A program made the position numbers and the translations under genes. This document shows, one piece after another, positions 7,070 through 11,864 of a DNA stretch of 11,864 nucleotides. Position 1 is the stretch's first letter. Each line of letters starts with the position of its first letter. This DNA comes from Gammaproteobacteria bacterium (GTDB lineage: Bacteria; Pseudomonadota; Gammaproteobacteria; Steroidobacterales; Steroidobacteraceae), in contig JASHSR010000263.1 of assembly GCA_030038645.1 (NCBI GenBank), positions 1 to 11,864 of the forward strand, given 5' to 3'. The notes beneath the pieces are model-generated. The model worked only from the letters and a program-made list of their open reading frames with translations. It did no database searches and had not been told where the DNA came from.

Positions 7070-9514
7070 TCACGGAGCGAGGGCTCCGTTCGGACTCTCG
7101 TTTTGAGCGACCTTCAAGCCGGCCGGTCGAGCCGCGTGCGGCTCGCTCTGCATGCGGAAGTCGTCGCTCTCCACGATTCCCAGAACGATCGAGGAGAAGC
7201 GGTAGTCGTGCTTCTTCGCCTCGCGCACGATCGCGCGAACCTGCGGCATGTCGTAGTAATCGAGCTTGCGTCCCAGGGCGTACATCAGCAGCTTCTCCGT
7301 GAGCGCCCCGGCGAATCGATCGGGACGGCTCATCAGCTGCCGCCGCAGGTCGTTCACGCCGTTCACCGTGGCGCCGCTCGCCAGCACCGAATCGGAATCG
7401 ATCGGCTCGTTGGCGATATGGTCGAACGTGCGCCACCGGCCCGTCGCGTCGAAGTTCTCGAGCGCGAGGCCGTACGGATCGATCACGCCGTGGCACTGGC
7501 TGCAGCTCGGGTTGGCGCGGTGGAGCGCAAGGCGCGCTCGCACGGTCGTCGGCTTCTGCCCCGGCATGATGTCGAGATTCATGTTCACGTTCGGCGGGGG
7601 CTGGGCGGGAGGAGTGCCCATCAGCTTGTCGAGAATCCAGGCGCCGCGCCTCACGGGCGAGGTGCGATCCGCGTAGGAGGTCTCCATCAGCATCGCGCCC
7701 TTGCCGAGCAGGCCCCAGCGCACCGGGTTCTTCAGGATCACCTTGCGGAACTGGCTGCCGAAGACCGAGTCGATGCCGTAGTGGCGCGCGAGCTGCTCGT
7801 TGAGGAAGGTGTAGTTCGCATCGAGCAGCCCGAGCACGCTCTGGTCGCCGAGGAAGATACTGCCGATGAACAGTCTCGCCTCCTCGGTGAACTCATCGCG
7901 CAGCTGCGGGCTGTAGTCCGGGAACAGCTTCGGGTCCGGCACGACCGAGTCGATCTTGTCGAGGTCGAGCCAGTGGAAGGCGAAGTCGTCGACCAGCGCT
8001 TCGGCGCGCGGATCGGCCAGCATGCGCAGCGCCTGGGCATCGAGCACCTTCGGCTGCGTGAGCTTGCCGGCCGTCGCGAGGCTCAGCAGCTCGTCGTCGG
8101 GGCCCTGGCTCCACAGGAAGAACGAGAGGCGCGAGGCGAGCTCGAGATTGCTGAGGGCGTGCAGCTTGCCGTCATGGGCGTCGAGCGAGGGCAGAATCGC
8201 CCGGTACAGGAACGCCGGGCTCGCGAGCACCGCGGCGACCATCTGCTCGATGCCCTCGTCGAAGCCCCCCTGCTTGGCGCCGTAGTCGTAGAAGGGCATG
8301 AGACTCGCGAGATCGGCTTCGGTCACGGGCCGGCGGAAGGCGAGCCGCGCGAGGTGCTCGGTGATCCGCTCGGCGCACGGCCCCTCCTGCGCGGCGGTGT
8401 GCGGGTAGCAGATGAAGATCTTCTTGCGGCTCGCCGTCTCCGACAGATGGGTCGGCCCGAAGGGACCCTTCACCTCGACTCCGCCGAGCAGGCGCGGCGT
8501 GCGCAGTCTCGCGAAAAAGCCGTTGCCGTCCACGTAGTCGTCGTTCTCCGCCTCGGAGCGCTGGAGGAAGGTGACGACCACTTTGTGCTGGCCTGCCGCG
8601 ACGTGCACCGGAATGTCGGCGAAGCGGTCCATGATCTTTTTGCGGCCGGCAGCGCCCTCACGGTCCGCGAGCTCGAGGTCCCTCGGCCCGCCGATGTCGC
8701 CATGGAACACTTCCTTTCCGTCCACCAGAATGACGACCGTGTTGCGCGTCTCCGTCGCCCACGTATACAGGCCCACGTCGAGGTCGTTGATGGTGAAGCG
8801 GTACTCGCCGTCGAGCGGGAAGTCGTAGGTGAAGTCCATGCCGCCGCGCGTGCCGAGCGGCATGCCCGGCTGATATTCGTCCTGCGAGATGCGCGGGGCC
8901 GGATAGAAGGTATCGGAGACCTTCGGCGTCGCGTCGCCGACCGCAAGGTGCGCGATGATGCGTGCCGCCCTCACGTACTGGTCGAGAAAGACCGGCGACA
9001 TGCTGAGGGCGGCGGCGATATTGTCGAACCCGCCGACCTCGGTCTCGGGCGGCAGCAAGTCATCGACGTCGACCTTGACGCCGAGCAGGGTCTGAACGGA
9101 GTCGCCGTACTGTGTGCGGTTCAGGCGCTGAATGGAGACGTGGCCCGCCAGAGGATCGTCGCCGGATGAATCCGCGGCGTCGAGATAGCTTTGAAGCCAG
9201 TTGACGAATTTGTCGATCTGCTTCTGCGGCGGCTGGGGGTTGCCCGGCGGCGGCATCAGACGGCCGCTCAGCTTGCGCACCGCGGCCTCCCAGACCTTCG
9301 CGTCCGCCGGCACCTTCTGGGGGCTCATCGTATCGAATGCCACGCCGCCCGCCCAATCGACGGTGTTGTGGCATTTGCTGCAATACTGCTTGAGCATGCC
9401 CCAGTTCTGATGGCCCTGCTGGACATACTCGGCTTTGATCGTTCCGCCACCGGCGAAACCTTGCACGGAAAACCCGGCGGCGAGCAGGGAGCAAAGCAGT
9501 GTGTAATAGCGCAT
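7070..9514 (-). CDS. DUF1587/DUF1592/DUF1588/DUF1585 c-haem protein, copy B (full length)
   Basis: An 814-residue exported protein and the first gene of the operon. A signal peptide of about 21 residues is followed by a c-haem motif CSKCH (45-49). Next comes DUF1587 (SIQRLNRTQYGDSV, EVGGFDNIAAAL), then a beta-sandwich-like insert (FPLDGEYRFTI, VVILVDGKEVFHGDI, AAGQHKVVVTF). After that come DUF1595 (ERITEHLARLAFRRPVTEAD), DUF1592 (LELASRLSFFLWSQGPDDEL, then FAFHWLDLDKID), DUF1588 (RWGLLGKGAMLMETSYADRT, SPVRRGAWILDKL), a second haem motif CSQCH (671-675, in CSQCHGVIDPYGLALENFD) and DUF1585 at the end (FAGALTEKLLMYALGRKLDY). Both haem sites suggest electron transfer in the periplasm. The substrate is unknown; the beta insert hints at a polymer or glycan but does not prove it. 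The start is fixed by the signal peptide and by agreement with copy A; no strong ribosome site is present. Translation ends 16 nt before the DUF1552 gene. Confidence 0.95.
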   Translation of the reverse strand: MRYYTLLCSLLAAGFSVQGFAGGGTIKAEYVQQGHQNWGMLKQYCSKCHNTVDWAGGVAFDTMSPQKVPADAKVWEAAVRKLSGRLMPPPGNPQPPQKQIDKFVNWLQSYLDAADSSGDDPLAGHVSIQRLNRTQYGDSVQTLLGVKVDVDDLLPPETEVGGFDNIAAALSMSPVFLDQYVRAARIIAHLAVGDATPKVSDTFYPAPRISQDEYQPGMPLGTRGGMDFTYDFPLDGEYRFTINDLDVGLYTWATETRNTVVILVDGKEVFHGDIGGPRDLELADREGAAGRKKIMDRFADIPVHVAAGQHKVVVTFLQRSEAENDDYVDGNGFFARLRTPRLLGGVEVKGPFGPTHLSETASRKKIFICYPHTAAQEGPCAERITEHLARLAFRRPVTEADLASLMPFYDYGAKQGGFDEGIEQMVAAVLASPAFLYRAILPSLDAHDGKLHALSNLELASRLSFFLWSQGPDDELLSLATAGKLTQPKVLDAQALRMLADPRAEALVDDFAFHWLDLDKIDSVVPDPKLFPDYSPQLRDEFTEEARLFIGSIFLGDQSVLGLLDANYTFLNEQLARHYGIDSVFGSQFRKVILKNPVRWGLLGKGAMLMETSYADRTSPVRRGAWILDKLMGTPPAQPPPNVNMNLDIMPGQKPTTVRARLALHRANPSCSQCHGVIDPYGLALENFDATGRWRTFDHIANEPIDSDSVLASGATVNGVNDLRRQLMSRPDRFAGALTEKLLMYALGRKLDYYDMPQVRAIVREAKKHDYRFSSIVLGIVESDDFRMQSEPHAARPAGLKVAQNESPNGALAP

Positions 9515-9573
9515 GGCGGTGACGAAAGCCTATGCCAATCAAACTCTAAGCGCATCCCGCGCCGGCTCGAGTC

Positions 9574-9604
9574 GTTGTACACCAAGCACTGCTTGCACTG
9601 CAAC
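9574..9604 (-). promoter_or_regulatory. Candidate promoter and palindromic operator of the copy B operon
   Basis: On the minus strand a possible -35 box TTGCAG (9598-9603) and -10 box TACAAC (9574-9579) are 18 nt apart and about 60 nt before the ATG of copy B, the same arrangement as upstream of copy A. The inverted repeat TTGCA-C-TGCAA (9593-9603) overlaps the -35 box. Compared with copy A (TTGCG-C-CGCAA), both arms changed together, so the symmetry is kept. The wider matching block is 9539-9604. The remaining upstream region to 9803 shows no gene. The promoter role is inferred from conservation and spacing. Confidence 0.5.
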
Positions 9605-9803
9605 CAAACTCGGCGCCCTCGTTCCGAGTGCCACCGAGAGCGCCACGAACGTCGCGATTCGCGTCACGAACGGCGAGGCCTCTCGCGAGGTGCGCGGCGC
9701 TCTCGCCCCGGGATTGCGGCGGCCCTCGCGCTGCGAGCTCAGTCGAGCGCAGGGGGGACGCGATCTGCGAACTGTTGGATCCGGAGGGTTGTGCGCAAGC
9801 TCG

Positions 9804-10724
9804 TCATTTAGCCGGCGGAGTGCGCGTGTGAACGAGCGCCTCCGCATGACGCCAAGGGTCGCGCTCCTCCTTGATGTCTCTGCGCATCGCCTGCAGGGCT
9901 GCGGCGAGGTGCGTGGGCTTCAGCTTGTTCGGATCGCGTGCCGTCTCGAGCGTGGAGGCGATGGCGGCGATGAACGCCTTGCGCAGCCGCCGGCCGTCGA
10001 TCCCGTCGGATGCGGCGGTGAAGAAGGCGATGTCTTTCCCGAGCTCCGCGATCGCCGGCCAGTGGCGCGCGAGGTGGCGCAGGACCTCCATGATGATCTG
10101 CTTGCGGGCCTCCGCGTCCGGGAGCCCGATCTCCTCGACCAGATCGGCGCGCGACAGCAGTGCGGCATCGAGCGCTTGCGGAAAATTGGTGGTGGCGAGC
10201 AGCAGCACATTGGGATTGTTTCGACATAGGCGATCGAGCCCCACGAGCGCAGCGTCCGCCGCCCTGTGCACGTCGATCGGATTGGCTTCGAGGCTGAGGC
10301 GATAGCGGTCGACCACCAAGGTCTCGACCTCGTCGAGAAGAACGATGACCGCGCCCGCCGCGGCGAGCGCGGGGATCGTCTCCTGGAAGATCTTGGTGAC
10401 TTCCTTCTGGCTGTGTCCGGGCGCGGAGCTCGCGAGCGCGTGGGCGTCGATTTCGACGAGCGTGGCGCTCGGGGGGGTCAGCGCTTTGGCGACCTCGTTG
10501 GCGAGGCCGCGCGCCAGCGTCGTCTTGCCCGTCCCGGGAGGACCGAACAGGACGATGAGTCCGTGGACCGGGGCTACCTCGAACGGCAATTTCTGGCGGA
10601 CGGTGAGAGCGAGGACCGCCTGGGCCAGGAGCCGCTCGCGCACGGCGTCCGTGACCTTGATCGCCTGCCAAAAGGCGGCAAGCCGGGAGTCGGGTAGCCG
10701 AATGCGCTCCGCGACGATATCCAC
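9804..10724 (-). CDS. TRIP13/Pch2-like AAA+ ATPase
   Basis: A single AAA+ module of 306 residues. The start is the GTG at 10722-10724, fixed by a perfect AGGAGG 7 nt upstream; a longer frame from a TTG would add 24 unlikely residues. Walker A is GPPGTGKT (61-68), Walker B VIVLLDEVE (126-134), sensor 1 LLATTN (175-180), an arginine-finger region SRAD (191-194) and sensor 2 DGIDGRRLRKAF (240-251). Several stretches resemble eukaryotic TRIP13/Pch2: LVEIDAHAL, KEVTKIFQETI, the region after LDEVETL, SRADLVEEIG and the GRxLRK sensor 2. That family uses ATP to unfold or remodel HORMA-domain proteins. In bacteria its best known members regulate CBASS defence (Cap6 with HORMA protein Cap7). No HORMA, cyclase or effector gene is visible here, so its client is unknown. 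The N-terminal part before Walker A is short (about 55 residues). The gene is 68 nt downstream of the dehydrogenase gene and may be co-transcribed. Confidence 0.88.
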   Translation of the reverse strand: MDIVAERIRLPDSRLAAFWQAIKVTDAVRERLLAQAVLALTVRQKLPFEVAPVHGLIVLFGPPGTGKTTLARGLANEVAKALTPPSATLVEIDAHALASSAPGHSQKEVTKIFQETIPALAAAGAVIVLLDEVETLVVDRYRLSLEANPIDVHRAADAALVGLDRLCRNNPNVLLLATTNFPQALDAALLSRADLVEEIGLPDAEARKQIIMEVLRHLARHWPAIAELGKDIAFFTAASDGIDGRRLRKAFIAAIASTLETARDPNKLKPTHLAAALQAMRRDIKEERDPWRHAEALVHTRTPPAK

Positions 10725-10731
10725 TCGAGGG

Positions 10732-10737
10732 CCTCCT
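10732..10737 (-). promoter_or_regulatory. Strong ribosome binding site deciding the GTG start of the AAA+ gene
   Basis: A perfect AGGAGG on the minus strand sits 7 nt before the GTG at 10722-10724. No comparable site precedes the upstream TTG that would overlap the stop codon of the dehydrogenase gene, so the shorter product is preferred. Confidence 0.8.
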
Positions 10738-10792
10738 GCGCCGCTTTCCAAGTCTAGTCGGTGACGCTCGCCGCGCCTCGCCCCTGCGCGCG

Positions 10793-11864
10793 TCAAGTCC
10801 TGCGCGTGCGAGCCCGCTCACAGCGCTTGCGGTCGCGCTCCACGGTGTAGACCGACTTGCCGAGGATCATGCGCTCCAACGTGACGCGCGCCTGCGGGAC
10901 CTTCAGTCCCGCCGGCATCGAGGCGAGGATCGCCTCGCCCCGCGCCCGCACTTCCGCCTCGAGCTCCGGTGTGTTGAGGATGTACAGGTCGTTGTTGCGG
11001 ATGCCGCGCAGCACCAGTCGTCCGGCCTCGAGCGGGTCCATTCCCGGCGGAGGCCCCATGCGTCTCATGGCGGCCCGCATCCGTGCCATCGCCTTCGGAT
11101 CGAGCGGCGGGCGGCTCGCGCCGGCCGGTGCCGCATCGCGCAGCGAGGCCGGACGGTTGCGGTTGGACTCGCCGAGGTCCGTGTTGACGATCCCCGGACA
11201 GAAGACCGAGACGCCGATGTTCGTGTCCGCGAGCTCGGCGCGCAGCGCCTCCATCATGCCGACCACTGCGAACTTCGACGTCGAGTAGATGCCTGGGCCG
11301 TCATCGACGATCAGCCCCGCGATCGACGAGGTCGCCACGATCTGACCCCCTTCGCCGTGAGCCTGGATTCGGGGCAGAAAGATGTGCACCCCGTTGAAGA
11401 CGCCGGTGGCGTTGACCCCCATGCCCCAATCCCAGTCGTTGTACGTCGCGGTGGTGAGCGGCGCAAAGACGGCGATACCGGCGTTGTTGACCAGAACATG
11501 GACCTTGCCGAAGACGTGCTCTGCCTCGTCCGCCGCGCGCTCCATTCCCGGTCGGTCGGTCACATCGACGCTGATCGCGTGAACGCGGTTGCCGGCGCTT
11601 CTCAGCGCGTCCATCGCCTGATCGAGATGGCGCTTCGTCCGGTAGGTGATGACGATCTTCATGCCGGCCTCGGCGAACGCGCGCGCCATGCCGAGTCCTA
11701 TGCCGCTGTCGCCTCCCGTGACGAACGCGACCTTGCCCTCAACGTCCTTCATGGGAATCTTCACGTCGGGACAATCGCCCGGCGCCGCTCCCGCCGTCGC
11801 GGCGTGCCCGTCCGCGGCGCGCGCCGCGACGGGCACGAGGGCTGCCGTCGCGGCCGCCGCGAGC
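10793..11864 (-). CDS. Short-chain dehydrogenase/reductase (5' end outside window, apparent signal sequence)
   Basis: A classical NAD(P)-dependent short-chain dehydrogenase with a Rossmann fold: TGGDSGIG cofactor motif shortly after GKVAFV, VNNAGIAV, a catalytic serine in ATSSIAG and YSTSK carrying the active-site Tyr and Lys, then CPGIVNTDL. The substrate cannot be read. The frame is open to the right edge. Its upstream codons read LAAAATAALVPVAARAADGH, which looks like the end of a signal peptide, followed by a ~20-residue linker (APGDCPDVKIP) before the enzyme core. Translation therefore probably begins outside the window. Alternatives are a GTG at 11834-11836 or an ATG at 11750-11752, which would give an ordinary cytoplasmic enzyme; neither has a good ribosome site. 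The C-terminal part after the core is long, with PLDPKAMARMRAAMRRMGPP and a basic tail ending CERARTRRT. It lies 68 nt upstream of the AAA+ gene in the same direction. Confidence 0.88.
   Translation of the reverse strand, partial: LAAAATAALVPVAARAADGHAATAGAAPGDCPDVKIPMKDVEGKVAFVTGGDSGIGLGMARAFAEAGMKIVITYRTKRHLDQAMDALRSAGNRVHAISVDVTDRPGMERAADEAEHVFGKVHVLVNNAGIAVFAPLTTATYNDWDWGMGVNATGVFNGVHIFLPRIQAHGEGGQIVATSSIAGLIVDDGPGIYSTSKFAVVGMMEALRAELADTNIGVSVFCPGIVNTDLGESNRNRPASLRDAAPAGASRPPLDPKAMARMRAAMRRMGPPPGMDPLEAGRLVLRGIRNNDLYILNTPELEAEVRARGEAILASMPAGLKVPQARVTLERMILGKSVYTVERDRKRCERARTRRT

Noticed and set aside
6941..9169. A 742-codon open frame on the plus strand
   Set aside because: It is antisense to the DUF1552 and copy B genes and shows only composition-driven sequence with no recognisable motif.
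9804..10796. A longer start (TTG at 10794-10796) for the AAA+ gene, overlapping the dehydrogenase stop
   Set aside because: The extra 24 residues are Arg/Gly-rich and unlike the family, while the GTG at 10722-10724 has a perfect AGGAGG at the right distance.
9804..11864. A CBASS or other defence island around the TRIP13-like ATPase
   Set aside because: No cyclic-nucleotide synthase, HORMA protein or effector is visible in the window, so the ATPase alone does not support the call.

Overview
This is a GC-rich stretch with strongly GC-biased third codon positions, which leaves long spurious open frames opposite real genes. Genes for exported haem proteins, Tat-type leaders, an AraC regulator and close-packed operons point to a Gram-negative bacterium. 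Families of the DUF1592/DUF1552 type occur in planctomycetes, acidobacteria, myxobacteria and some environmental gammaproteobacteria. I lean towards a proteobacterium (Steroidobacter-like Gammaproteobacteria would fit), but the sequence does not prove it.

Layout from left to right. (1) Positions 1-950, minus strand: the first 316 codons of a DUF1587/DUF1592-type cytochrome-like protein (copy A), cut by the window edge. (2) Positions 951-1670: a promoter-like block next to copy A, then about 630 bp with nothing I can call. (3) Positions 1671-3093: a 59-residue one-helix membrane protein (+), an AraC-family regulator (-) and a 98-residue two-helix membrane protein (+). (4) Positions 3068-9514, minus strand: a tight four-gene operon, transcribed in the order full-length DUF1592-type dihaem protein (copy B), DUF1552 protein, metallo-beta-lactamase-fold protein, ankyrin-repeat protein. 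The gaps are 16, 20 and 12 nt, and all four products carry export signals. (5) Positions 9515-9803: the upstream region of that operon, holding a block conserved with the one in front of copy A. (6) Positions 9804-11864, minus strand: a TRIP13/Pch2-like AAA+ ATPase, preceded by a short-chain dehydrogenase that runs off the right edge.

The main theme is a periplasmic system of unknown job: a c-type haem protein, a Tat-exported DUF1552 partner, a metallo-beta-lactamase-fold protein with three altered metal-ligand positions, and a periplasmic ankyrin scaffold. Its head gene is duplicated about 8.6 kb away in the same orientation. The two copies share a promoter-proximal block containing a palindrome whose two differing bases have changed together, so its symmetry is kept. 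This suggests common control by one regulator. The AraC gene between the copies is a candidate but nothing links it directly. The TRIP13-like ATPase has no visible HORMA partner or CBASS neighbour.
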